A stretch of 6,873 nt of DNA from contig CAKTER010000086.1 of NCBI GenBank assembly GCA_934552695.1, forward strand, positions 1 through 6,873. The letters are read 5' to 3'. Each line of letters starts with the position of its first letter. Position 1 is the first letter of the stretch. The translations under genes were made by a program, and so were the position numbers. The notes beneath the pieces are model-generated. The model was not told where the DNA came from and ran no database searches. It saw nothing but the letters and a program-made list of their open reading frames with translations. Below, piece after piece: positions 1 to 5,979 of the stretch. The stretch comes from an uncultured Eubacteriales bacterium (GTDB lineage: Bacteria > Bacillota > Clostridia > Lachnospirales > Anaerotignaceae).

Positions 1-1
1 G

Positions 2-805
2 GCGGTGAACAAGCCCGCCGGCGTGACCTTTTATTTGAGCGAAAGCCCCGAGGGGCAAAAAATGCTGGAGGACGTGAAGGCGGCCCTGAGCCGGTGGCAA
101 AAAACCGAAACGGAGCTGGATTTGGGGAGCTTGGCCGTAACGGTGGAGGAGCATATCCCCGAGGACTGGTCGGAGCAGTGGAAAAAGTACTTTAAGCCCT
201 TCCCCGTAGGCCAGACCCTGCTGGTGCGGCCCACCTGGGAGCCCATTCCGGAGGGGAATGACCGAAAGGTGCTGACGCTGGACCCGGGGCATGTGTTCGG
301 CAGCGGCAGCCACGAGACCACCTGTATGTGCCTGGAGCATTTGGAGCGGTGCATTGCCCCCGGAGACAAGGTGTTCGACATTGGCTGCGGCAGCGGGATT
401 CTGTCCATTGCCTCCCTGCTGCTGGGGGCTTCCGAGGCCACGGCCATCGACATCGACCCGGAGGCGGCCCCCACAGCGGCGGAAAATGCCGCCCAAAACG
501 GGTTTGGGCCCAAAGTCTACCATGTGCTGACCGGGAACATCACCCGGGACCGGGAGCTGGAGCGTTCCTTCCATGGGCAGAATTTTGATGTGGTTACCGC
601 CAATATTGTGGCCAACATCATCATTATTTTGTGCCGGCGGGTAGCCAAATGTATTAAGCCCGGCGGGTATTTTGTGGCCTCCGGCATCATTCAGGACCGG
701 ATGGAGGACGTGCAGGGAGTCATGGCCCTGAACGGCTTTGTGGTGGAGGATATTACCATGAAAGGGGAATGGGTGGCCATGACTGCCCGGTACGAGGGAA
801 AATGA
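2..805 (+). CDS. prmA: Ribosomal protein L11 methyltransferase, 5'-truncated by the window edge
   Basis: PrmA uses S-adenosylmethionine to methylate lysines and the N-terminus of ribosomal protein L11 in the cytosol. Seen: a Rossmann-type SAM-binding motif VFDIGCGSG at nt 371-397, followed by an acidic strand end (AIDIDPEA). Before it lies the PrmA signature DPGHVFGSGSHETT, where most relatives read DPGMAFGTGTHPTT. After it lies NIVAN at about nt 602-616, the family's counterpart of an NPPY-like motif. The WSEQWKKYFKPF segment at about nt 169-204 is typical of the linker between the L11-recognition domain and the catalytic domain. A GTG at nt 5 is in frame, but about 50 residues of the usual ~310-residue protein are absent upstream, so the true start very likely lies before the window. 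The stop TGA (803-805) overlaps the rsmE start, implying translational coupling. Identification is firm; only the N-terminus is unknown. Confidence 0.95.
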   Translation, partial: AVNKPAGVTFYLSESPEGQKMLEDVKAALSRWQKTETELDLGSLAVTVEEHIPEDWSEQWKKYFKPFPVGQTLLVRPTWEPIPEGNDRKVLTLDPGHVFGSGSHETTCMCLEHLERCIAPGDKVFDIGCGSGILSIASLLLGASEATAIDIDPEAAPTAAENAAQNGFGPKVYHVLTGNITRDRELERSFHGQNFDVVTANIVANIIIILCRRVAKCIKPGGYFVASGIIQDRMEDVQGVMALNGFVVEDITMKGEWVAMTARYEGK

Positions 806-1530
806 GACGTTTTTTTGTAAAGTCGGAACAGATTTGGGAAAACGTAATTACCATTACCGGGGACGACGCCCGGCATATCCGGGCCGTGCTGCGGATGCAG
901 CCCGGGGATGAGCTGATTGCCTGCGACGGGGCGGGGCTGGACTATCTGTGTAACATTTTGCAGATTGACGAGGATGTGGTGACGGTGGAGATTCAGGACG
1001 CCATTGCCAGCTATACCGAGCCCAACGTAAAAATCACCCTGTTCCAGGGGGTGCCCAAGGGCGATAAAATGGATACCATTGTCCAAAAATGCGTGGAGCT
1101 GGGGGTTACCGATATTTTTCCGGTGGCCTGCTCCCGCAGCGTGGCCAAGCTGGATAAAAAAGAGGACAAAAAGCTGCAGCGGTGGCAAAAAATTGCCGAG
1201 TCTGCCGCCAAGCAGTCCAACCGGGGCATCGTCCCTCAGGTGGGGCGGCTGCTGTCCTTCCGGGAGGCGGTTATTGCCTCCAAGGCGCTGGACGCCCGGA
1301 TTATCCCCTACGAAAACGAAAAGGACACCGGCATCCGCCAGTTTGTGAAGGGCTTTTCCGGCACCACCCTGGGGGTATTTATCGGCCCCGAGGGCGGGTT
1401 TTCCCCGGAGGAAATGTATTTGGCCGAGTGCAGCGGCATGATCCCCGTGACCCTGGGCAAGCGGATTTTGCGGACAGAAACCGCCGGGCTGGTGGCCTTG
1501 GCCCTGCTGCTGTACGAGCTGGAGGGGTAA
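802..1530 (+). CDS. rsmE: 16S rRNA (uracil1498-N3)-methyltransferase
   Basis: RsmE methylates N3 of U1498 in 16S rRNA, in the decoding region of the 30S subunit, using SAM. The 242-residue protein has the usual family length: an N-terminal PUA-like domain (about residues 1-70, beginning MRRFFV) and a C-terminal SPOUT (trefoil-knot) methyltransferase domain. Diagnostic motifs are FQGVPKGDKMD and QKCVELGV in the middle, the knot loop IGPEGGFSPEE (residues 194-204) and LGKRILRTETA (218-228). The start at 802 is chosen because the family begins M-R-R-F-F, the ATG overlaps the prmA TGA as ATGA, and GAGGG lies just upstream at 794-798. An in-frame ATG at 769 would add 11 residues that do not look like the family. 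The prmA-rsmE pairing is common in Firmicutes and supports an operon. No missing key residue was seen. Confidence 0.95.
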   Translation: MRRFFVKSEQIWENVITITGDDARHIRAVLRMQPGDELIACDGAGLDYLCNILQIDEDVVTVEIQDAIASYTEPNVKITLFQGVPKGDKMDTIVQKCVELGVTDIFPVACSRSVAKLDKKEDKKLQRWQKIAESAAKQSNRGIVPQVGRLLSFREAVIASKALDARIIPYENEKDTGIRQFVKGFSGTTLGVFIGPEGGFSPEEMYLAECSGMIPVTLGKRILRTETAGLVALALLLYELEG

Positions 1531-1533
1531 GCC

Positions 1534-2388
1534 ATGGCCGTGTATTTTGACAACGCCGCCAGCGCACCCCCCAGTCCCATGGTAACAAAGCGGTTTGTGG
1601 AGGTGCTGACGGAGCATTACGCCAACCCCTCCTCCCTGAGCGAGCGGGGGATGCGGGCCGACCAGGTGATTCAGGAGTCCCGGCGGGTCATTGCCGATAC
1701 CCTGGGGGCCCTGCCCGAGGAGATTTATTTTACCTCCGGCGGCACCGAAAGCGATAACTGGGCTATTTTTGGCACGGCGCTGGGCTACCGCCGGGAGGGC
1801 AAACATATTTTGACCAGCGCTACCGAGCATCCCGCTGTGACCGAGCCCTTTCGCCGGTTGGGAGAGGAGAGCTACGAGGTGGAGGTGCTGCCGGTGGACG
1901 AGCAGGGCTATGTTTTGCCCGAAACGCTGGCGGCGGCCCTGCGGCCGGATACCATCCTGGTCAGCATTATCGCCGCCAACAACGAGACCGGCTGTGTGCA
2001 GGATTTGGAGGCCTTGGGCAAGGTCATCCGCCAAAAAGCGCCCCAGGCCCTGTTCCATGTGGACGCCGTACAAGCCTATGGGAAAATGCGGCTGCCGGTA
2101 CACCGCTGGGGCATCGACCTGCTTTCGGCCAGCGGCCACAAGTTCCACACCCCCAAGGGCTTGGGCTTTTTGTATATAAAAAAGGGGAAAAAGGTGCAGC
2201 CTCTGTTGTGGGGCGGCGGCCTTGGCCCAGGCGGCCCGGGAGGCCTACGACGGGCTGGAGGCCCATGCGGAACAGGTGCGGGCGGTCAAGGAAACCCTGT
2301 GGAACGGATTACAGGCGCTGGGGGGTGTGACCCTCAACGGCCCGGGGCTTGCCGAGGCCTCGCCCTATGTGCTGAACGTGGGGTTTGA
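1534..2388 (+). CDS. Cysteine desulfurase, N-terminal fragment (PLP-binding part)
   Basis: This open frame encodes 284 residues, of which only about the first 229 (to nt 2220) are desulfurase. The last ~55, rich in Gly/Arg/Pro, are read out of frame after the break. Visible family features in order: start MAVYFDNAASAPP; GGTESDN near residue 70, which lines the cofactor phosphate; EHPAV with His99, expected to stack on PLP; NNETG near residue 150; HVDAVQ with Asp177 and Gln180, expected to contact the PLP ring; and SGHKFH with Lys203, the expected Schiff-base lysine. The catalytic cysteine and the C-terminal small domain are missing from this product, so the fragment alone should not desulfurate cysteine. 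Confidence 0.75.
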   Translation: MAVYFDNAASAPPSPMVTKRFVEVLTEHYANPSSLSERGMRADQVIQESRRVIADTLGALPEEIYFTSGGTESDNWAIFGTALGYRREGKHILTSATEHPAVTEPFRRLGEESYEVEVLPVDEQGYVLPETLAAALRPDTILVSIIAANNETGCVQDLEALGKVIRQKAPQALFHVDAVQAYGKMRLPVHRWGIDLLSASGHKFHTPKGLGFLYIKKGKKVQPLLWGGGLGPGGPGGLRRAGGPCGTGAGGQGNPVERITGAGGCDPQRPGACRGLALCAERGV

Positions 2389-2638
2389 AAACATCCGCAG
2401 CGAGACCCTGCTCCATGCGCTGGAGGCCCGGGGGGTGCTGGTTTCGGCGGGCAGTGCCTGCGACAGCCACAAAAAGCGGCACTCCGCCACCTTAACGGCC
2501 ATGGGCCTGCGGGGCGACCGGCTGGAGGGCTCCGTCCGGTTCAGCTTTTCCCGGTACAACACGGTGGCCGAAGCGGAGGAATGCCTGGGGGTACTGAACG
2601 AGGTTGTCCCCTTTTTACGCCGGTATAACCGCCGGTAA
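2222..2638 (+). CDS. Cysteine desulfurase, C-terminal fragment (catalytic Cys loop)
   Basis: This frame carries the rest of the desulfurase: ALAQAAREAY helix, then SAGSACDSHKKRHS with the persulfide-forming Cys at nt 2459-2461, then SVRFSFSRYNT and a C-terminal helix ending in RRYNRR. These are normal for group I NifS/IscS enzymes. The only upstream in-frame start candidate is a TTG at 2222 in the middle of a GGC-rich tract with no proper ribosome binding site, so independent translation is unlikely; I read it as the displaced 3' end of the gene that starts at 1534. The lost loop would have lain just before this segment. Confidence 0.65.
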   Translation: MAQAAREAYDGLEAHAEQVRAVKETLWNGLQALGGVTLNGPGLAEASPYVLNVGFENIRSETLLHALEARGVLVSAGSACDSHKKRHSATLTAMGLRGDRLEGSVRFSFSRYNTVAEAEECLGVLNEVVPFLRRYNRR

Positions 2639-2649
2639 CCCGGTTTTTT
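2631..2649 (+). terminator. Weak terminator-like hairpin after the desulfurase
   Basis: A short stem GCCGG/CCGGT (one G-U pair) closes on a TAAC tetraloop that includes the stop codon of the desulfurase, and is followed at once by six T (2644-2649). A competing stem AACCG/CGGTT can form in the same stretch. With only about five base pairs this is weak. It may cause partial termination or nothing before thiI. Confidence 0.3.
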
Positions 2650-2682
2650 AAAAAATCGACAAAACGATAAAAAGGATAGGAT

Positions 2683-3858
2683 ATGGAAGAAAAGGTTTTA
2701 ATCGTCAAATACGGCGAGGTGTTTATGCGGGGCAACAACCGGTTTTTGTTCATCAAAAAGCTGGTAGAGGCCATCCGGAAAAACATCGACCCTTTGGGCG
2801 CCTATTATGTGGAAAAAGAACAAGGGCGGCTGATTGTGGAGTCCCGGGGCGGCCCCATGGACTTTGACCAGCTTATCCCCCGCATCACCTGCATTTTCGG
2901 GCTCATCGGCGTGTGCCCGGGCCTGCGGTTTAGCGACCAGTCCATCGAAAACGTGCAGCGGGTGGCCTTGGAGCATATCCGCACCGAGGTGGGGGACGAG
3001 CCCCTGACCTTTAAGGTGAATACCCGCCGGGCGGATAAGCACTATCCCTTGGTGTCGCAGGAGGTCAGCGCTTTGGTGGGCGAGCATATTTTGGACGCCC
3101 TGCCCAACCTGACGGTGGACGTCCACCATCCCCAGCTGGTGCTGAATGTGGAGCTGCGGAATCAGGCCTACATCTACTCCAAAATTTACCCGGCCTTCGG
3201 CGGCCTGCCCGCCGGGTCCTCCGGCAAGGCGGTGGCCCTGGTCTCCGGCGGCTTCGACAGCCCGGTGGCGGCCTGGACCATGGCGAAGCGGGGGGTAGAG
3301 GTGGTAGGCGTGTACTTCCACAGCCCGCCCTACACCGGGGAGCGGGCCAAACAGAAGGTTATTGACCTGTGCAAGCGGCTGTCCCACTTTACCGGAGGCT
3401 TTCGGCTCTATATCGTCAACTTTACCGAGCTACAGCTGTACCTGCTGGACAATACCCCCCACGACAAGCTGACCATCTTTTTAAAGCGGGCCATGATGCG
3501 GGCGGGCGAAAGCATTGCCGCCCGGGAACACGCCCTGGGGCTTATCACCGGGGACAGCGTGGGCCAGGTAGCCAGCCAGACCATGGAGGGACTGGCGGCC
3601 ATCAACGACGTGTGCCACCTGCCGGTGTACCGGCCCTTGTGCGGGATGGATAAGCAGGAGATTATGGACCAGGCCGAGCGCATTGGCACCTACGACATTT
3701 CCATTCAGCCCTACGAGGACTGCTGCACTATTTTTGTGGCCAAGCACCCCGAGACCCGGCCCCGGGTACCCGTAATCCGGGGGATTGAAAAGGGCTTAAC
3801 CGAGCTGGACGGGCTACTGAAGGCGGCCGTGCTGAACGCCGAAGTGTTGGAGCTGTAA
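2683..3858 (+). CDS. thiI: tRNA 4-thiouridine synthetase (tRNA sulfurtransferase)
   Basis: ThiI adenylates U8 of tRNA with ATP and replaces its oxygen with sulfur delivered as persulfide, giving s4U8; in some bacteria it also supplies sulfur for thiazole synthesis. The 391 residues are the usual Gram-positive length: an N-terminal ferredoxin-like domain (about 1-60, starting with LIVKYGEVFMRG), a THUMP RNA-binding domain (about 60-165), and a PP-loop ATP pyrophosphatase domain with SGGFDSP at residues 188-194. YEDCCTIF places a cysteine pair at 347-348, a likely counterpart of the catalytic Cys in this domain of E. coli ThiI. There is no C-terminal rhodanese domain, so sulfur must come directly from a desulfurase, for which the broken gene just upstream is the natural partner. 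The ribosome binding site is the AGGATAGG stretch at 2673-2680, suboptimal and close to the ATG. There is a 44-nt AT-rich gap upstream. Confidence 0.95.
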   Translation: MEEKVLIVKYGEVFMRGNNRFLFIKKLVEAIRKNIDPLGAYYVEKEQGRLIVESRGGPMDFDQLIPRITCIFGLIGVCPGLRFSDQSIENVQRVALEHIRTEVGDEPLTFKVNTRRADKHYPLVSQEVSALVGEHILDALPNLTVDVHHPQLVLNVELRNQAYIYSKIYPAFGGLPAGSSGKAVALVSGGFDSPVAAWTMAKRGVEVVGVYFHSPPYTGERAKQKVIDLCKRLSHFTGGFRLYIVNFTELQLYLLDNTPHDKLTIFLKRAMMRAGESIAAREHALGLITGDSVGQVASQTMEGLAAINDVCHLPVYRPLCGMDKQEIMDQAERIGTYDISIQPYEDCCTIFVAKHPETRPRVPVIRGIEKGLTELDGLLKAAVLNAEVLEL

Positions 3859-3883
3859 GCCCGGCGGCTGGAACGCATAAATG

Positions 3884-3936
3884 CAAAAGACCGGCATACA
3901 CCTTTTGGAAGGGAGGGGTGTTATGCGGGTCTTTTG
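3884..3936 (+). terminator. Long imperfect hairpin: probable thiI terminator or attenuator, covering the next start codon
   Basis: The left arm 3884-3902 pairs with the right arm 3917-3936. Pairs run C3884-G3936 through C3892-G3928, then a G3893/G3927 mismatch, then G3894-C3926 through A3898-T3922, a bulged T3921, and C3899-G3920 through C3902-G3917. The base is AAAAGACC opposite GGTCTTTT, followed by GG and TTTT, the layout of a (possibly bidirectional) intrinsic terminator 25 nt after the thiI stop. The right arm contains the ATG at 3923 and part of the GGGAGGGG ribosome binding site of the deacetylase; the rest of that site is in the loop. It could therefore also act as an attenuator or a block on translation initiation. 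The pairing is read directly; the function is inferred. Confidence 0.5.
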
Positions 3937-4882
3937 GTTTTGCAGCAAAGGGAAACGGAACGGAAGACGGCCACCGGGGAATGAGGCGGCAGGGCTGGGC
4001 AGAACGGGAGCAACCGGGGGCGGAAAAACCGGAAATCGACGGAGGAAGCCCCGGAAAAACCGGCTGGCGGCCTGGGCCTTTTTGCTGGCGGCGGCCACGG
4101 TGGGGGCCCAGGAATGCGGGGAGCGGCTGTGGCCCGGCAATATCCCGGCAGGCGGAACGCCCCGGGGGTATTTGTGCCTTGTGATAGATGATTTTGGCTA
4201 CAACGGGGACGGCACCGAGGAAATGCTGGCCCTGGACGTGCCGCTGACCGCCGCCATTCTGCCCTTTTCGGCCCATAGCGCCGCCGACGCACAGCGAGTG
4301 GCAGCCGCCGGGAAAGAAGCGATTATCCATATGCCCATGGAATCCTTAACCGGGAAGCCGGAATGGGTGGGGGACCGAGGCGTGTTTGTGGGCATGAGCC
4401 GGGAGGAGATTGCCGCCCGGGTGGACGAGGCACTGGAGGCGGTGCCCTTGGCCGTAGGGCTGAACAACCACATGGGCTCGGCGGTGATGGAGGACGAAGC
4501 GGCGCTGGAGGCGGTGGTGGCGGCGTTGGCCGACCGGGGGCTGATTTTTGTGGACAGCCGTACCACGCCGAAGAGCCGGGCCGGGGACTTGTGCCGGGCG
4601 GCGGGGGTGCCGCTGCTGTCCCGTAGTATTTTTTTGGATAGCACCGACGACGAGGCGGTGGTGCGGCGGCAGCTGGAACGGGCCGGGCAAATGGCCCTTT
4701 CTACCGGCAGCGCCTTGGCCATTGGGCATGTGGGGCCCGAGGGCGGCGTGATTACCGCCCGGGCCATTGCGGCGCTGGCCCCCCGGCTGCGGGAGCAGGG
4801 GGTGGAGCTGGTGACCTTGACCCAGCTGGCCGATTTGCTGGAAAACGACGGGCGGGGTCTTTCGCAAACCGGGGGCTTGTAG
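3923..4882 (+). CDS. Divergent polysaccharide deacetylase family protein, membrane-anchored
   Basis: This matches the YibQ-like divergent polysaccharide deacetylase family (Pfam PF04748), a NodB-related fold whose substrate is not well established; a cell-envelope glycan is the usual guess. With the start at 3923 it has 319 residues: a basic, Gly/Arg-rich cytoplasmic stretch (1-47), one short hydrophobic segment (about 48-62, LAAWAFLLAAATVGA) acting as signal anchor or signal peptide, then the catalytic domain outside. Family motifs in order are VIDDFGYN (87-94), AILPFS, IIHMPME, VGLNNHMGS (178-186), FVDSRTT (209-215), SIFLD and AIGHV (266-270; relatives usually have GHP). Asp89/Asp90 and His183 are candidate metal ligands. 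ATG 3923 is preferred over the in-frame ATG at 3881 because GGGAGGGG lies 5-12 nt before it. The hairpin across this start and the long basic N-terminus are both odd. Confidence 0.85.
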   Translation: MRVFWFCSKGKRNGRRPPGNEAAGLGRTGATGGGKTGNRRRKPRKNRLAAWAFLLAAATVGAQECGERLWPGNIPAGGTPRGYLCLVIDDFGYNGDGTEEMLALDVPLTAAILPFSAHSAADAQRVAAAGKEAIIHMPMESLTGKPEWVGDRGVFVGMSREEIAARVDEALEAVPLAVGLNNHMGSAVMEDEAALEAVVAALADRGLIFVDSRTTPKSRAGDLCRAAGVPLLSRSIFLDSTDDEAVVRRQLERAGQMALSTGSALAIGHVGPEGGVITARAIAALAPRLREQGVELVTLTQLADLLENDGRGLSQTGGL

Positions 4883-4900
4883 GCCCCCGGCTTTCTTTTT
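4869..4900 (+). terminator. Strong intrinsic terminator after the deacetylase gene
   Basis: A perfect 8-bp GC stem, CCGGGGGC (4869-4876) with GCCCCCGG (4883-4890), closes a 6-nt loop TTGTAG and is followed by CTTTCTTTTT (4891-4900). The stop codon TAG of the deacetylase lies in the loop, so coding sequence forms the left arm. This separates the upstream genes from queG. Confidence 0.88.
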
Positions 4901-4920
4901 GGGCAAAAGTGTGATAAAAT
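4892..4920 (+). promoter_or_regulatory. Candidate extended -10 promoter for queG-recU
   Basis: TG-A-TAAAAT at 4912-4920 fits an extended -10 element (TGn plus a one-mismatch TATAAT). The region 17 nt upstream (TTTCTT, 4892-4897) is a poor -35, which extended -10 promoters can tolerate. It lies just after the terminator and about 95 nt before queG, where a new transcription start would be needed. It rests on pattern only. Confidence 0.4.
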
Positions 4921-5000
4921 CGAAACGATTCATGCCGAAGGCAAAACGGAAAAAGGAAGCGGGGCCGGGCAAGAGCCGCCCCAGCGAAAGGGAGCGCAAT

Positions 5001-5011
5001 CCCCGGAGGGG
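5001..5011 (+). promoter_or_regulatory. Small hairpin enclosing the queG ribosome binding site
   Basis: CCCC (5001-5004) can pair with GGGG (5008-5011) around a GGA loop, so the Shine-Dalgarno GGAGGGG (5005-5011) sits inside a self-complementary element 2 nt before the ATG at 5014. This may lower initiation or reflect chance in GC-rich DNA. No known preQ1 riboswitch layout was recognised in the 131-nt leader. Confidence 0.3.
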
Positions 5012-5013
5012 CT

Positions 5014-5967
5014 ATGGACGTAGGGACGTATTTACAACAGCATAACCTGCTGGCGGCGGTGGGAACGGCGGCGGATTTCCCCCAGCTGTACCCGGTGCTT
5101 TTGGCCCGCAACGCAAGCCTGCGGGGCTTTGCCGAGCCGGATATTTTTAAGCGGCTGTCCCCCCAAAGCCTGCTGCCCGGGGCCCGCACCATGGTGATGG
5201 TAGCCGTCCCCTACAAAAAGCAAATGCATTGCGAGCCCGACTCGGCCCTCCGGGGAATCATCTCCCAGTCGGCGGTGGGGGAGGACTACCACCGGCTGTT
5301 GGGGACCCATTTGGAGGCCTTGGCCGGGTTGTGGGGGCTAACGGAGTACAAAATTTTTGTGGATACCGGGCCGCTGGTGGAGCGGGCCGTGGCCCAACGG
5401 CTGGGGCTGGGAATTTGCGGCAAAAACCAAAGCCTTATCACCGCCCGAGGGGGCATGGTGTTTTTGGGCGGGCTGCTGACCACCGCCGAGGTGCCGCCGT
5501 TGGAGACCCCGGCGCCCCCCGGGGGCTGTGGGGACTGCACCGCCTGCCTGCGGGCCTGCCCCACCGGGGCCTTGACCGGGGACGGGTTTGTGATGGAGCG
5601 GTGCGTGTCGTACCTCACCCAAAAAAAGGGGCTGCTGACCCGGGCGGAGATGGCGGGCATGGGCCGGGCTTTGTATGGCTGCGATGTGTGTTCGCTGGCT
5701 TGTCCCCACAACCAAAAGGAGCCGGGAGACCCCTTTTTTGACCGGGAGGCGGCCTTTCCGGAGCTGCGGGGGCTTTTAGAGCTTTCGGAAAACGAGTTCC
5801 GGCAGCGGTTTGGCGGCACGGCGGCAGGCTGGCGGGGACGGCGGGTGCTACAGCGGAATGCCCTCATCGCCCTGTTCCATCAAGGGGCGGACATCCGGCC
5901 GTATTTGAACCATCCGGCCCAGCTGGTGCGGGAGACCGCCCGGCGGCTGCGGGAAGAAGAGGAATAA
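5014..5967 (+). CDS. queG: Epoxyqueuosine reductase (cobalamin-dependent, two 4Fe-4S clusters)
   Basis: QueG reduces epoxyqueuosine at tRNA position 34 to queuosine, the last step of that pathway, using cobalamin and two [4Fe-4S] clusters in the cytosol. Seen: DTGPLVERAVAQRLGLG with Asp117, the likely counterpart of the proposed proton-donor Asp; CGKNQSLI; a ferredoxin-like pattern Cys172, 175, 178 and 182; Cys197 in ERCVSYL; and Cys223, 226 and 230 in GCDVCSLACPHN. The total is exactly eight cluster cysteines. The C-terminal part (about 240-317) keeps one HEAT-like repeat (GRRVLQRNALIALFHQG) for tRNA contact. At 317 residues it is shorter than proteobacterial QueG (~370-380). The start is set by GGAGGGG at 5005-5011. 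recU follows 12 nt later, so the two are probably co-transcribed. No other queuosine gene is in the window, so the organism could make or salvage Q precursors elsewhere. Confidence 0.93.
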   Translation: MDVGTYLQQHNLLAAVGTAADFPQLYPVLLARNASLRGFAEPDIFKRLSPQSLLPGARTMVMVAVPYKKQMHCEPDSALRGIISQSAVGEDYHRLLGTHLEALAGLWGLTEYKIFVDTGPLVERAVAQRLGLGICGKNQSLITARGGMVFLGGLLTTAEVPPLETPAPPGGCGDCTACLRACPTGALTGDGFVMERCVSYLTQKKGLLTRAEMAGMGRALYGCDVCSLACPHNQKEPGDPFFDREAAFPELRGLLELSENEFRQRFGGTAAGWRGRRVLQRNALIALFHQGADIRPYLNHPAQLVRETARRLREEEE

Positions 5968-5979
5968 AGGAGGCAGGTC

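Larger units (their letters stand above)
1534..2638 (+). pseudogene. NifS/IscS-type cysteine desulfurase with internal deletion and frameshift
   Basis: Read across both frames, this is a PLP-dependent cysteine desulfurase, which takes sulfur from L-cysteine as an enzyme persulfide. Its position just before thiI matches NifZ of Bacillus, which supplies sulfur to ThiI for tRNA 4-thiouridine. The N-terminal half is in one frame (1534-2220) and the C-terminal half in the next (about 2219-2638). At the join, the protein passes from PLLWGGG straight to ALAQAAREAY. Homologues have an intervening stretch of roughly 15-18 residues of the type QE-x-GLRSGTEN-x-x-G, and this is absent in every frame. The remaining span is about 368 codons against a usual ~380-390, which fits. 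A net loss of 3k+2 nt explains both the gap and the frame change. This is either a real inactivating deletion or an assembly/sequencing collapse in a GGC-rich tract. GGAGGGG at 1521-1527 is the ribosome binding site; the gene starts 3 nt after the rsmE stop. Confidence 0.8.

Noticed and set aside
691..2148. A 485-codon open frame on the minus strand antisense to rsmE and the desulfurase
   Set aside because: It overlaps two well-identified + strand genes, starts without a convincing ribosome binding site, and its translation is a Gly/His/Leu/Gln/Pro-rich shadow typical of GC-rich codon positions, with no recognisable domain.
2160..2260. Programmed ribosomal frameshift joining the two desulfurase halves
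   Set aside because: A frame change alone would not restore the missing RSGTE loop, which is absent in all frames; no slippery heptamer is at the join (the A-rich run at 2178-2192 is upstream).
2656..2682. TCGACA as a -35 with TAGGAT as a -10 for a thiI promoter
   Set aside because: The spacing is about 15 nt, and the -10 would overlap the ribosome binding site and start codon, implying a leaderless transcript despite a usable Shine-Dalgarno.
4346..4999. Minus-strand open frames opposite the deacetylase gene (also 3728-4330 and 2698-3387)
   Set aside because: These are shadows of the coding strand in GC-rich DNA. None shows a family motif, while the + strand genes show many.
4932..5045. A 37-codon, very basic open frame (starts MPKAKRKKEAG) overlapping the queG start, a possible leader peptide
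   Set aside because: There is no ribosome binding site before its ATG and no regulatory codon run. It ends inside queG out of frame, and it is most likely chance.
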